A DNA stretch of 21,005 bases, taken from assembly GCA_964577985.1 (NCBI GenBank), contig CAZOAR010000043.1:1-21005 (forward strand), in the 5' to 3' direction. Positions 1-7,831 of this stretch are shown in pieces (the first letter of the stretch is position 1; the number at the start of each line of letters is the position of its first letter). The notes under the pieces were generated by a model. That model saw nothing but the letters and a program-made list of their open reading frames with translations, was not told where the DNA came from and did no database searches. The translations under genes were made by a program, and so were the position numbers. Origin of the DNA: CAZOAR01 sp964577985. GTDB lineage: Bacteria > Gemmatimonadota > CAZMKB01 > CAZNLH01.

Positions 1-52
1 GAGCGAGAGGGACACTTGACGCCTCAATGCATAAGAAAAACCGGGGAAACTC
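1..52 (+). repeat. Dispersed intergenic repeat, copy A (cut by the window edge)
   Basis: The first 20 bases are identical to 8042-8061, and the similarity continues with gaps through a shared CATAAG word and a CCGGGGAAACTCC-like word to about base 52. Both copies sit just upstream of a promoter. Bases 41-60 also hold a small tandem repeat, CCGGGGAAA twice, 11 bp apart. The left part of this copy lies outside the window, so its full length is unknown. Confidence 0.6.
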
Positions 53-80
53 CGGGGAAAACATCGGCACAAACAACAGG

Positions 81-109
81 TTGATTTAGCAGGCGTCTTT
101 TCGTATCTT
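81..109 (+). promoter_or_regulatory. Candidate sigma70-type promoter of purL-purQ
   Basis: TTGATT (81-86), a 17-base spacer and TATCTT (104-109); each hexamer matches the consensus at four of six positions. It would give a leader of about 50 bases before the TTG start at 170. A short inverted repeat, CGTA-TCT-TACG, overlaps the -10 region. No purine riboswitch or PurR-like operator is evident. Confidence 0.4.
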
Positions 110-169
110 ACGAGTGGATCGGCGCCTTTCCATCTTAACTCACTTTATCAACCTGCTCAGGAGGACCCT

Positions 170-3139
170 TTGGTTCACAGGATCGAGGTGGGAATTCTCG
201 AAGGAGTCATCGACGCGCGCGGCGAGGCGACCAGGAGGTCGATCCTTGATGACCTCGGCATAGAGGTCGATGCGGTCGAGGTCATTGATGTCTACACGAT
301 CGAAGGCGACCTTACCCTCTCTGATCTTGAACGGCTGAGGCGCGATCTGTTTACAGACCCGATCATCCAGGAGTCGAGGGTGGACAGTCCCCTGGCCAGT
401 TGTTTCGACTGGCTTATAGAAGTGGGGTTCAAGCCCGGTGTTACGGACAATGTGGGGCGGACCACTCTCGAGGGGATCCGGGATATCATGGGGGAGGAGG
501 CCGGCGGTTGTGTGGAAGGGGCCTATACCGCAGTCCAGTACTTGATTTACGGTGATCTTCCGGGAGACAAAGTCGAACGAATCGCGAAAGACTTGCTCGC
601 TAATGAGCTGATCCAGCACTGGGAGATCCGAAGCTGGGAGGAGTGGCAGACGGGCCGCGTCATAACGCCATACGCGCCGAAGGTCAGGGAAGATACCGAG
701 GTCTGCGTCAGGGAGTACGACCTCGAGATAAGCGACGGCGAACTGATCGAGCTCAGCGAGGAGGGGATCCTTTTCCTGAGCCTCGACGAGATGAAGACCA
801 TACGCGACTACTACCGTGATGAGAAGGTGTCGGCCGAACGAGCGCGGCATGGTCTGGGCACTTCCCCGACCGATGTCGAGCTCGAGGCCCTCGCGCAGAC
901 ATGGTCTGAGCACTGCAAGCACAAGATATTCAACAGCCTCATCCACTACAGGGAAGGAGACAGGGAGGAAGTAATCGATTCACTCTTCAAGACCTGCATC
1001 CAGGGAACCACGAAAAAGGTCTCCGAAAAGATCGACTGGCTCCTCTCCGTCTTCCACGACAACGCGGGTGTGATCCGCTTCAACGACGATTACAGCCTGG
1101 TCATGAAGGTCGAGACGCACAACTCGCCGTCCGCACTCGACCCTTACGGCGGAGCCCTGACGGGGATAGTCGGCGTGAATCGCGATCCGCTCGGCACGGG
1201 AAGGGGCTCGAAACTCATCTTCAACACTGATGTCTTCTGTTTCGCGGCCCCCAATGATCCGACGCCGATACCACCGCGTCTCCTCCATCCCAGGAGGGTC
1301 TTCAGGGGGGTTCACCGTGGTGTCAAGGACGGCGGGAACGAGAGCGGGATCCCGGTCGTGAATGGATCGATCGTCTTCGACACGCGATACAGGGGAAAGC
1401 CGCTCGTATTCTGCGGTACGGGCGGATTAATGCCTGCGATGCTCGGGGGCGAACCGTGCCACGAAAAGCGGGTTGCGCCGGGCGATCTCGTGGTTATGGC
1501 TGGAGGTCGGATAGGGAAAGACGGCATACACGGCGCCACGTTTTCCTCCTCCGAACTGACCGAAGAGTCCCCGGCGACCGCCGTTCAGATCGGTGATCCG
1601 ATCACGCAGAAGAGGATGGTCGATTTCATATTGGAGGCGAGGGACCAGGCATTGTACACGGCAATCACCGACAACGGTGCAGGCGGTCTGTCGAGTTCGG
1701 TAGGGGAGATGGCCCAGTATTCGGGCGGTTGCGAGATACATATCGACAGGGCGCCTCTCAAGTATCAGGGACTCTCGTCATGGGAGATCCTTCTTTCGGA
1801 GGCGCAGGAGAGGATGACACTGGCGGTCCCGCCCGAGAACGAGAAAGCCTTGATAGAGCTCGCGGAGAAGCACGATGTTGAACTGACCGTACTCGGGATC
1901 TTTACCGACTCGGGGCGGTTCCACGTCCGCCACGAGGGAAAGAGCGTCGCGTATCTCGATATGCATTTTCTGCACGAAGGGCTGTCGAGGATGGAGCTCG
2001 TGGCTGAGTGGTCGCCTCCCTCGCTTGTGGAGCCCGAATTCGATCCTCCAGATGATCCGGGTCGGTCTCTGCACACGATGTTGGGGCGCTGGAATGTCTG
2101 CAGCAAGGAATCGTTCGTAAGGCAATACGACCACGAGGTGCAGGGAATGAGCGCGGTCAAGCCGTTCGTAGGCGCTCGCAACGATGGGCCGTCCGACGCC
2201 GCGGTGATACGCCCCCTCCTCGATTCCGACGAGGGTGTTGTAATCTCCAACGGGATATGCCCGAAGTATTCGGACATAGACACCTACCATATGGCGGCGT
2301 GCGCCATGGATGAAGCGGTGAGAAATCTCATCTCGGTCGGCGGGAAGATAGGTGAGATTGCCGCTCTCGACAACTTCTGCTGGCCCGATCCCGTCGTATC
2401 TGACAAGACTCCGGATGGAAGACACAAGCTCGCGCAGCTAGTGAGGGCGAACCGGGGGCTCCATGATGCGTGCCTGGCGTATGACATACCGCTTATCTCG
2501 GGCAAGGACAGCATGAAGAACGATTTCGGGACGCTCCCGGAGAAGGTCTCTATCCCTCCCACGCTGATGGTTACGGCCATAGGCAGGGTAGGGGATGTCA
2601 ATCGATCGGTCACTATGGACGCAAAGGCGCCCGGTGACAGAATATACGTGGTTGGCCTCACGAAGAGAGAACTTGGCGGATCCGAGTATTACGCCGAGAT
2701 GGGACTTGCCGGGAAGGATGTCCCCTTGGTCGACCCTGAGACGAACAGGAAGGTCTATGAAGCGCTCTCGAAGGCTATTGAGGGCTCGTTTGTATCCTCG
2801 TGTCATGACTGCTCCGACGGGGGGCTCGGCGTGTCGCTGAGCGAGACGGCCTTCTCGGGCGAGCTGGGGATGGCGGTCGACCTGGGAGAAGTCCCGACCG
2901 ACGGCCTCGACAGGGACGATTTTATTCTATTCTCCGAATCGCAGGGGAGATTCGTTGTGACCATATCAACGGGCAGCACGAGAGAGTTCGAAACCCTGTT
3001 CGAGGGGCTGCCATGCGCGTGTGTCGGAGCGGTCACGGAAGATCGCTCGTTTATAGTGGTTGGTCTCTCGGGCGACATTGTGATCCGCGAGGATGTTATG
3101 GCCCTGAAAGAGTCATGGCAGAGGCCGCTCAACTGGTGA
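170..3139 (+). CDS. purL: Phosphoribosylformylglycinamidine synthase PurL with tandem PurS-like N-terminus
   Basis: Synthetase part of FGAM synthase, which converts FGAR, glutamine and ATP to FGAM in cytosolic purine synthesis. The 989 aa fall between small PurL (about 730) and large PurL (about 1300). Residues about 2-75 and 84-165 both resemble PurS; the second has the KPGV-D-x-x-G pattern. The PurL core follows: SEHCKH with H248 and H251, ETHNSP at 315-320, a DNGAGGLSS loop, GKDSM at 778-782 and DCSDGG at 880-885. The glutaminase domain of large PurL is absent and is supplied by the next gene, six bases downstream. The start is TTG, chosen because AGGAGG (159-164) lies five bases upstream. 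In Salmonella large PurL the N-terminal domain is known to mimic a PurS dimer, so this looks like the large type split before its amidotransferase. Confidence 0.95.
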   Translation: MVHRIEVGILEGVIDARGEATRRSILDDLGIEVDAVEVIDVYTIEGDLTLSDLERLRRDLFTDPIIQESRVDSPLASCFDWLIEVGFKPGVTDNVGRTTLEGIRDIMGEEAGGCVEGAYTAVQYLIYGDLPGDKVERIAKDLLANELIQHWEIRSWEEWQTGRVITPYAPKVREDTEVCVREYDLEISDGELIELSEEGILFLSLDEMKTIRDYYRDEKVSAERARHGLGTSPTDVELEALAQTWSEHCKHKIFNSLIHYREGDREEVIDSLFKTCIQGTTKKVSEKIDWLLSVFHDNAGVIRFNDDYSLVMKVETHNSPSALDPYGGALTGIVGVNRDPLGTGRGSKLIFNTDVFCFAAPNDPTPIPPRLLHPRRVFRGVHRGVKDGGNESGIPVVNGSIVFDTRYRGKPLVFCGTGGLMPAMLGGEPCHEKRVAPGDLVVMAGGRIGKDGIHGATFSSSELTEESPATAVQIGDPITQKRMVDFILEARDQALYTAITDNGAGGLSSSVGEMAQYSGGCEIHIDRAPLKYQGLSSWEILLSEAQERMTLAVPPENEKALIELAEKHDVELTVLGIFTDSGRFHVRHEGKSVAYLDMHFLHEGLSRMELVAEWSPPSLVEPEFDPPDDPGRSLHTMLGRWNVCSKESFVRQYDHEVQGMSAVKPFVGARNDGPSDAAVIRPLLDSDEGVVISNGICPKYSDIDTYHMAACAMDEAVRNLISVGGKIGEIAALDNFCWPDPVVSDKTPDGRHKLAQLVRANRGLHDACLAYDIPLISGKDSMKNDFGTLPEKVSIPPTLMVTAIGRVGDVNRSVTMDAKAPGDRIYVVGLTKRELGGSEYYAEMGLAGKDVPLVDPETNRKVYEALSKAIEGSFVSSCHDCSDGGLGVSLSETAFSGELGMAVDLGEVPTDGLDRDDFILFSESQGRFVVTISTGSTREFETLFEGLPCACVGAVTEDRSFIVVGLSGDIVIREDVMALKESWQRPLNW

Positions 3140-3145
3140 GAGATT

Positions 3146-3931
3146 ATGCATAAGGCAAAAGTCCTGGTCCTTACGGGGTACGGAATCAACTGCGACTACG
3201 AGTCGGAGTACTGCTTCAAAGAAGCGGGGGCCGATGTCGACCGCGTCCACATCAACGAGCTCATATCGGGAGTGAAACGCCTCGACGACTATCACGTTTT
3301 CTTTGTGCCGGGCGGGTTTTCTTTTGGTGATGATATTTCGTCGGGCAAGGTCATGGCCAACAAGATAGTAACCCACCTCAATGGGGAATTGAACGCGTTC
3401 ATCGGCAGCGGCAGGCTCGTGTTTGGAGTATGCAACGGCTTCCAGGTCCTCGTAAAGATGGGGACACTTCCAGGCTATTCGGGACCGGGTGAGCAGGACG
3501 CCACGATAACGTTCAATGATTCCGGTCGCTTCGAGGACCGCTGGGTCTATCTTGATGTTGATAGTAGCTCGCCCTGCGTATACACAAAGGGCCTTGACAG
3601 GCTCTATCTGCCTGTGAGGCATGGAGAAGGCAAGTTCCTCGCGTCAGACCGGAAGGTACTCGACAGGATCAAGGCGGACAAACTCGTTGTAATGAGATAC
3701 GCTGCCGAAGATGGTGGCGAAGCGGTTTATCCATGGAACCCGAATGGATCTCCCGACAACATCGCCGGTATATGCGACGCTACAGGCCGCGTATTCGGTC
3801 TGATGCCACATCCCGAAGCATATAACCACCGAACCAATCACCCCAGATGGACACGTGAAAAGGTCCCGGACGAGGGGATGGGCATGGCCATCTTCCGGAA
3901 CGCCGTTCGCTTTGTCGAGGATGAACTGTAG
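3146..3931 (+). CDS. purQ: FGAM synthase glutaminase subunit PurQ
   Basis: Class I glutamine amidotransferase that hydrolyses glutamine and delivers ammonia to PurL. The 261 aa show the GVCNGFQ nucleophile elbow with Cys96 and the C-terminal MPHPE motif with His222 and Glu224, which complete the triad. PGGFSFGDD at about residues 55-63 is the usual PurQ glycine-rich stretch. ATG at 3146 lies six bases after the purL stop, with a weak GGTGAGAG upstream, so translation is probably coupled. No separate purS gene is seen; the PurS function appears to be built into PurL. Confidence 0.95.
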   Translation: MHKAKVLVLTGYGINCDYESEYCFKEAGADVDRVHINELISGVKRLDDYHVFFVPGGFSFGDDISSGKVMANKIVTHLNGELNAFIGSGRLVFGVCNGFQVLVKMGTLPGYSGPGEQDATITFNDSGRFEDRWVYLDVDSSSPCVYTKGLDRLYLPVRHGEGKFLASDRKVLDRIKADKLVVMRYAAEDGGEAVYPWNPNGSPDNIAGICDATGRVFGLMPHPEAYNHRTNHPRWTREKVPDEGMGMAIFRNAVRFVEDEL

Positions 3932-4005
3932 GCTCATCCGAATGCAGGATCATCCGAACCTGTCACCTGTGGGCCTGTCCGCGTGGAAGCGATGTTCTCC
4001 CGACC

Positions 4006-4488
4006 CTATTGATCCCCGGCCCCGTCGATCTGTGTCGCGAGGTAATTGTTATAGCCGACCTCTTCGATCAGGTGCAGTTGTGTGTCGAGCCATTCTGCGT
4101 GGCCCTCTTCCTCTATCAGGAATCTCTCGAGAATCTCCCTCGTGGTATTGTCTTTCTCACCGGTGGCAATCTCGATCCCTTCGTTCAGGAACGTGATAGC
4201 GTCTCGCTCGAGTGCAAGGTCGTTCTGAAACTGTTCCTTGATATCCCTGCCCACGTTGATCTTGTTATAGTCCGACATGTTTGGAGATCCGTCGAGTGAC
4301 AGGAGCCTGTCCATAATCTCATCGGCGTGTTTCATCTCGTCTATCGACTCCCGGTAGGCAACCTTCGCCAGCTTTGTATAGCCCCAGTCCTGCGCCATCT
4401 TGTAGTGGATGAAGTACTGGTTAACGGCGGTCAACTCGTTCTTCAAGACCACGGACAGAACGTCTAACACCTTCTTGTTACCTTTCAA
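4006..4488 (-). CDS. bfr: Bacterioferritin
   Basis: Cytoplasmic 24-mer iron-storage and ferroxidase protein of 160 aa, the family's usual length. Visible ferroxidase ligands are Glu18, Glu51, His54, Glu93, Glu126 and His129. Met52, which binds the inter-subunit haem in classical Bfr, is present, so haem binding is likely. The start is TTG (4486-4488), behind a strong GAGGAGG at 4494-4500, five bases away. It converges on purQ with a 74-base gap that holds only a repeated TCATCCGAA word and no clear terminator. Together with the diiron protein at 6812 and AhpC at 15503, it suggests a strain that manages iron and peroxide. Confidence 0.95.
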   Translation of the reverse strand: MKGNKKVLDVLSVVLKNELTAVNQYFIHYKMAQDWGYTKLAKVAYRESIDEMKHADEIMDRLLSLDGSPNMSDYNKINVGRDIKEQFQNDLALERDAITFLNEGIEIATGEKDNTTREILERFLIEEEGHAEWLDTQLHLIEEVGYNNYLATQIDGAGDQ

Positions 4489-4637
4489 TTGATCCTCCTC
4501 CCGATTAACTGTCTGTCATCCCGTAATACTCTACGGATGCATAACCCCGGCAGACGGGATTCATCATACCCATGCGATTGCGATTTAGGGTCAGAGAGTG
4601 ATCTCCTCTCCCCTTGAATGCGTAATCACTGATAACG

Positions 4638-4677
4638 TTCACAACGTGAATATGGCAATTATGGAACGACAATTCAA
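4638..4677 (-). promoter_or_regulatory. Candidate bfr promoter with overlapping palindrome
   Basis: Read on the minus strand: TTGAAT (4672-4677), 17 bases, CATATT (4649-4654). A perfect inverted repeat TTCAC-N3-GTGAA (4638-4650) overlaps the downstream edge of the -10, where a repressor would sit. The hexamers are only moderate, and the resulting leader to the bfr start would be about 150 bases, so this is tentative. It does not match the classical Fur box. Confidence 0.3.
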
Positions 4678-4690
4678 GGCCTGAATCTGT

Positions 4691-5674
4691 TCATCCCCTT
4701 GTGTGGAATTCGAGCACCTCACGATCCTTTACGACATAATCCTTGGGGATGCGCAGCCCCTCCTTCTCCTCGCCCCATATGCGGGCGAATTTCAGGCTGT
4801 CGGCGATCTCCTTGTGTACCATTCTTGCGATATCCTGGACGGTGCTCCCCACGGGCGCGACGTACGGTTTGTCATAATCCGCCTTCTTGCCGGGTGCCTT
4901 GCTGTAGACGCGGACGATATTGAGAAACTTGAAGGTCTCGACCCTCAAAAGCTCGAGAGATTTTCTGTCGACAGCGCTGACAAACAGCAGCGGTACCGTA
5001 TCGCCGTAAAGATCTTTCAGGATCTCCGCGTTTTCGGGGGCGTCGGGGAAATCCATCTTGTTGCCGATCACCATAGTCTTCTTTACCATGAAGCCCCGTT
5101 CCTCCTTCCCTTTCCTCCCCGTCAACAGGATCTTGTTTTCACGGAGGATTCCGCGGCAAGTCTCGATGCCGACCAGCGGCTTCTCTCCCATGTCGATCAC
5201 CAGCATGATTATCTCTGCCCGCCTCACTATATCGAAGAGCCAGTACTCGTTGTGTTCCTTCGAAACGGGCGGGGTGTCGATGAGCTGGAACTGGATGTCT
5301 TCGAAGATCATCATACCCGCCATGGGAGTCCAGGTGGAATAAGGTTGTGGGGAGACCTCAGGCATTGCGCCCGTTGTCGAGGCGACTATGGTGGATTTCC
5401 CGGAGTTCGGGGGGCCTATCAGCGCTATCTGCCCGGCGCCTTCTTTATCGAACTGGTAGATCGCACTTCTGCGCGCGACCTTTTCCTGCTGCCCGATCTT
5501 GTCGTGCAGCTTCGCCATTCGTTTCTTTATGTCTGCCTGGAGCTTGTCTGTCCCCTTGTGCTTGGGGATCATCGCCAGCATCTCTTTCAGCGTCGCGAGC
5601 TTCTCATCCGGTTCCTTCGCGTGGCGATACCGCTGTTCGAGTTCGAGATATTGCGGTGGCAGGTTTGCGGGCAT
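4691..5674 (-). CDS. DRG/Obg-like GTPase with C-terminal TGS domain
   Basis: 327-aa P-loop GTPase of the TRAFAC OBG/DRG type. Seen: an N-terminal basic helical region (about 1-75) whose K-G-T-D-x-L...K-x-x-x-A-K-L pattern resembles DRG proteins; G1 GPPNSGKST at 87-95; G3 DTPP at 133-136; G4 NKMD at 205-208; G5 SA at 233-234; and a TGS-like domain at about 255-327. DRG proteins in archaea and eukaryotes bind ribosomes or translation factors; a ribosome-linked role here is inference. The G3 motif has Pro where most family members have Gly (DxPG), which could alter hydrolysis. The ATG at 5674 is chosen because AAGGAG (5681-5686) lies six bases upstream; the TTG two codons earlier would touch the Shine-Dalgarno. 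It follows queF by 35 bases and is probably co-transcribed. Confidence 0.85.
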   Translation of the reverse strand: MPANLPPQYLELEQRYRHAKEPDEKLATLKEMLAMIPKHKGTDKLQADIKKRMAKLHDKIGQQEKVARRSAIYQFDKEGAGQIALIGPPNSGKSTIVASTTGAMPEVSPQPYSTWTPMAGMMIFEDIQFQLIDTPPVSKEHNEYWLFDIVRRAEIIMLVIDMGEKPLVGIETCRGILRENKILLTGRKGKEERGFMVKKTMVIGNKMDFPDAPENAEILKDLYGDTVPLLFVSAVDRKSLELLRVETFKFLNIVRVYSKAPGKKADYDKPYVAPVGSTVQDIARMVHKEIADSLKFARIWGEEKEGLRIPKDYVVKDREVLEFHTRG

Positions 5675-5709
5675 TCTCAACTCCTTATTGCTGAGTTGCG
5701 GGCGGAGAA

Positions 5710-6063
5710 TCAGATCTTGTCGCCCCTGTCGCCATGGACTGCTCTGATCCTGGAGGACATCCCGCCCCTGACGTTAAACTCCCCCCTTATCTCCATCCAC
5801 CTGGGTCGGCACGAATCCACCAGGTCGTCAAGGATACGGTTGACCGCCTCCTCGTAGAAGATGCCGCGGTCCCTGTACTCCAGAAAATAGAGTTTCAGCG
5901 ACTTCAGTTCCAGGCATTGCCGGTCGGGTATATAGCTTATCGTGATGGTCCCCATGTCGGGAAGTCCGGTCTTCGGGCACCTGGACGTGTACTCGTGATT
6001 TGAGATGCTTATGATATAGTCTCTTTCCGGGTGGGAGTTGTCGAAGGTCTCTATCTTTGTCAT
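5710..6063 (-). CDS. queF: NADPH-dependent preQ0 reductase QueF (short, unimodular type)
   Basis: Reduces the nitrile of 7-cyano-7-deazaguanine (preQ0) to preQ1 for queuosine tRNA modification. The 117 aa fit the short, single T-fold (YkvM-like) class. Visible: the catalytic Cys29 in SRCPKTGLPD with Asp36, and the QueF signature ELKSLKLYF at residues 52-60, which binds NADPH. The ATG at 6063 is preferred to the TTG one codon upstream because GGAGG (6069-6073) then has five-base spacing. No queC, queD, queE or tgt lies in the window, and no preQ1 riboswitch-like leader was recognised. The next gene is a translation-type GTPase, so the pair may share a translation theme. Confidence 0.93.
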   Translation of the reverse strand: MTKIETFDNSHPERDYIISISNHEYTSRCPKTGLPDMGTITISYIPDRQCLELKSLKLYFLEYRDRGIFYEEAVNRILDDLVDSCRPRWMEIRGEFNVRGGMSSRIRAVHGDRGDKI

Positions 6064-6406
6064 CAATTCCTCCGGGGAATGGCCTCGATAAACAGGTCGT
6101 CAAAGGTCCGCCTGCAGCGCAGCCTTCGACAACTGAATTGGAGCAGACAGTCACGCTGTCACAGGCCTGCGGCTTGGTGTTTCCATGCATGAATACGATA
6201 GCATTCGGTCAACGATGCATCCCGCCCCGCTGCGTTACTCGCCGGTTGAATACCGCTGCGGGTAGGGCCCTCCTCGCTCCTTGCGGTTCGAGTGCCCCGT
6301 CGTCCTCGATGCGTTACGGCATTTGTGCACAGAACCACCTGGTCAGATCTCCACAACAGCTAACATACTTCATCGTGCGCCACAAATCAAGATGGGCACG
6401 CCCTGC
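6064..6406. other. About 340-bp non-coding spacer, probably repeat-derived
   Basis: Apart from the queF Shine-Dalgarno (6067-6073), no credible gene is present: short open frames on both strands have low-complexity, Arg/Ser/Pro-rich translations and no ribosome-binding sites. The word TGCGTTAC occurs at 6231-6238 and 6310-6317. The complement carries GAGTAACG, a word also found in the spacer at 7832-8041. The run at 6225-6315 (GCGTTACTCGCC, CTCCTCGCTCC and similar) resembles degenerate dispersed intergenic repeats rather than coding sequence. Confidence 0.4.
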
Positions 6407-6436
6407 TTGACAGGGAGTCGGTTTTGTGACAATTAT
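6407..6436 (+). promoter_or_regulatory. Candidate sigma70-type promoter of the UPF0016 / diiron / rhodanese operon
   Basis: Perfect TTGACA (6407-6412), 18-base spacer, AATTAT (6431-6436; four of six). It would give a leader of about 60 bases to the TTG start at 6504. No other gene start lies between it and the operon. Confidence 0.5.
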
Positions 6437-6503
6437 TGAACCATACACTCGAGACTGTATCCGTACTCGACGTCATCATGACACCTGCAGATGGAGAGGA
6501 TCG

Positions 6504-6773
6504 TTGGACTGGAAAATAGTGGGAAGCACCTTTGTGATGATCTTTCTTGCCGAACTCGGAGACAAGACGCAATTCGCCATTTTTTCGTTCGCCGCGGGTT
6601 CCCGCTCGAGCCTGGAGGTCATGATGGGCGCTGGTGGAGCGCTGCTCCTATCCACCGCCCTGGCTGTCCTGCTGGGGAGCACCATTGTCCGGGTCGTGCC
6701 GGTTAACGTCATAAGATACCTGGCGGGAGCCCTCTTTGTCGTGTTCGGAACACTGATGATCGCCGGAAAATAG
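6504..6773 (+). CDS. UPF0016 (GDT1/TMEM165-type) membrane cation transporter, single-domain form
   Basis: 89-aa inner-membrane protein with about three hydrophobic segments (residues about 4-25, 40-61, 68-87). The family signature ExGDKT is present as ELGDKTQ at residues about 17-23, on the first helix. Known UPF0016 members transport Mn2+ or Ca2+ and usually have two copies of this domain; a single-domain protein would have to dimerise. The start is TTG at 6504 because GGAG (6493-6496) lies seven bases upstream and the longer in-frame extension (from 6426) is hydrophilic and unlike the family. It leads a three-gene run, 38 bases before the diiron protein, which suggests export of Mn or another divalent metal linked to redox stress. 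Confidence 0.85.
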   Translation: MDWKIVGSTFVMIFLAELGDKTQFAIFSFAAGSRSSLEVMMGAGGALLLSTALAVLLGSTIVRVVPVNVIRYLAGALFVVFGTLMIAGK

Positions 6774-6811
6774 AGACAGAGCTCTGTTACGCCGGCAGGA
6801 AAGGCTGGAGT

Positions 6812-7291
6812 ATGATACGGGAATCCCTTGTGGAAGCCCTGATAAAGAGCGCCATGAACTTTGAAGACGAGACGCGCAACTTCTATCTCAGGTGCATGGA
6901 GCAGGCTGCGGAAGAAGAGGTCAGGGAATTGTTCGGCTCGCTGGCCGAGGAGGAGTTACGGCACAGGGAGAAACTCGCCAGCCTCCTCGATTCCGACATG
7001 GATGCCCTTCTCTCCGATGATGACGAACCTGTCCCCGACGTGATGGAATCTCCCGCGGGGGCTTCGAGTGGCAGACCCGGCGATGAGACGGGAGTTGTTG
7101 AAGTACTGAAGACCGCCCTCGAGCATGAGATATCCTCCTTCAATTTCTACGTCATGCTGAGCAGGAAATCGGTCATACCGGCGTTGAAAAAGACGTTTCT
7201 ATTCCTTGCCTCCTGGGAGGAAAGGCATGTGACGCATCTCAAGGCGATGATGGCGGAGCTGGAGCTCGGGAGAGAGGATCGAGAGCCGTGA
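6812..7291 (+). CDS. Ferritin-like diiron protein (rubrerythrin family, no rubredoxin domain)
   Basis: 159-aa four-helix protein built from two related halves. First half: Glu18 (E then FY seven residues on), then Glu48-x-x-His51. Second half: Glu106, with FY at 112-113, then Glu136-x-x-His139. These six residues make a complete carboxylate-bridged diiron site. The halves are joined by an acidic, Gly/Ser/Pro-rich linker (about 60-93). The C-terminal rubredoxin domain of classical rubrerythrin is missing, so electrons must come from another protein. Peroxide reduction or iron sensing is likely from the family, but the substrate cannot be read from sequence. ATG at 6812; AGGA (6797-6800) is 11 bases upstream, a weak site, with GGAG immediately before the start. 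Confidence 0.85.
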   Translation: MIRESLVEALIKSAMNFEDETRNFYLRCMEQAAEEEVRELFGSLAEEELRHREKLASLLDSDMDALLSDDDEPVPDVMESPAGASSGRPGDETGVVEVLKTALEHEISSFNFYVMLSRKSVIPALKKTFLFLASWEERHVTHLKAMMAELELGREDREP

Positions 7292-7330
7292 GTGCCGGTG
7301 AGACGTTTTACCATCCACGGAGGAGACAAC

Positions 7331-7831
7331 ATGAGACAGACAACTGTGACGGCGACATCCGTTCTTTGCACCTTGATCCTGCTGTCAGGAGCCTTTGACC
7401 TGATGGGCGCTGATCTGTCGAACGTAACGCCACGAGAGGCCAGCCAGCTACTTTCCCGGAAGGAAGGGGCAGTTCTGGTGGATGTGAGGAGCCAGGCGGA
7501 GTATCAATTTGTAGGTCATCCGCCGATGGCTTACAATATCCCGTGGATGCTCTGGAATGCCGGGACCTACCGTTTTGAAGCCAACAAGGACTTCGAAAAA
7601 GTCCTGACCGGGAAATTCAACACGGAAACGCCCGTTCTGTTCATCTGCAGAAGCGGCGGCAGGAGCGCTGCCGCGGCACGCAAGGCCGCCGAGCTGGGCT
7701 ATAAAGAAGTCTACAATGTAGTCGAAGGCTTCGAAGGCGCTCTAAGCGAAAAGGGTGGTCGAACCGTCAACGGGTGGAAGAACACCGGACTCCCCTATAC
7801 GTATGCTGTCGATGATCGGCTGAAGTATTAG
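7331..7831 (+). CDS. Exported single-domain rhodanese
   Basis: 166-aa sulfurtransferase-type protein. An N-terminal signal peptide (about 1-27: hydrophobic core TSVLCTLILLSGAF, then a likely cut after MGA) directs it to the periplasm; Cys13 lies inside the signal core and is not a lipobox. The rhodanese domain shows VDVR at 50-53 and the active-site loop CRSGGRS beginning at Cys106, so it should be able to carry a persulfide. The ATG at 7331 is chosen over an upstream in-frame GTG at 7292, which abuts the previous stop, because GGAGGAG (7319-7325) sits five bases ahead and the shorter form begins with a clean signal peptide. Last gene of the likely operon. The partner and sulfur donor are unknown. 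Confidence 0.88.
   Translation: MRQTTVTATSVLCTLILLSGAFDLMGADLSNVTPREASQLLSRKEGAVLVDVRSQAEYQFVGHPPMAYNIPWMLWNAGTYRFEANKDFEKVLTGKFNTETPVLFICRSGGRSAAAARKAAELGYKEVYNVVEGFEGALSEKGGRTVNGWKNTGLPYTYAVDDRLKY

Noticed and set aside
1..169. Purine or preQ1 riboswitch ahead of purL or queF
   Set aside because: I could not find the conserved loop or pseudoknot elements of either riboswitch in these leaders.
4703..5857. A 384-codon open frame on the plus strand opposite the DRG-like GTPase
   Set aside because: It is antisense to a gene with complete GTPase motifs and runs past its start into queF; its translation has no recognisable domain.
6057..6410. A protein gene in the spacer upstream of the UPF0016 gene
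   Set aside because: The translation has no domain, no ribosome-binding site and low-complexity composition, and it overlaps the queF start region.
7292..7330. Upstream GTG start for the rhodanese
   Set aside because: It would add 13 residues ahead of a good signal peptide, while GGAGGAG is correctly spaced for the ATG at 7331.
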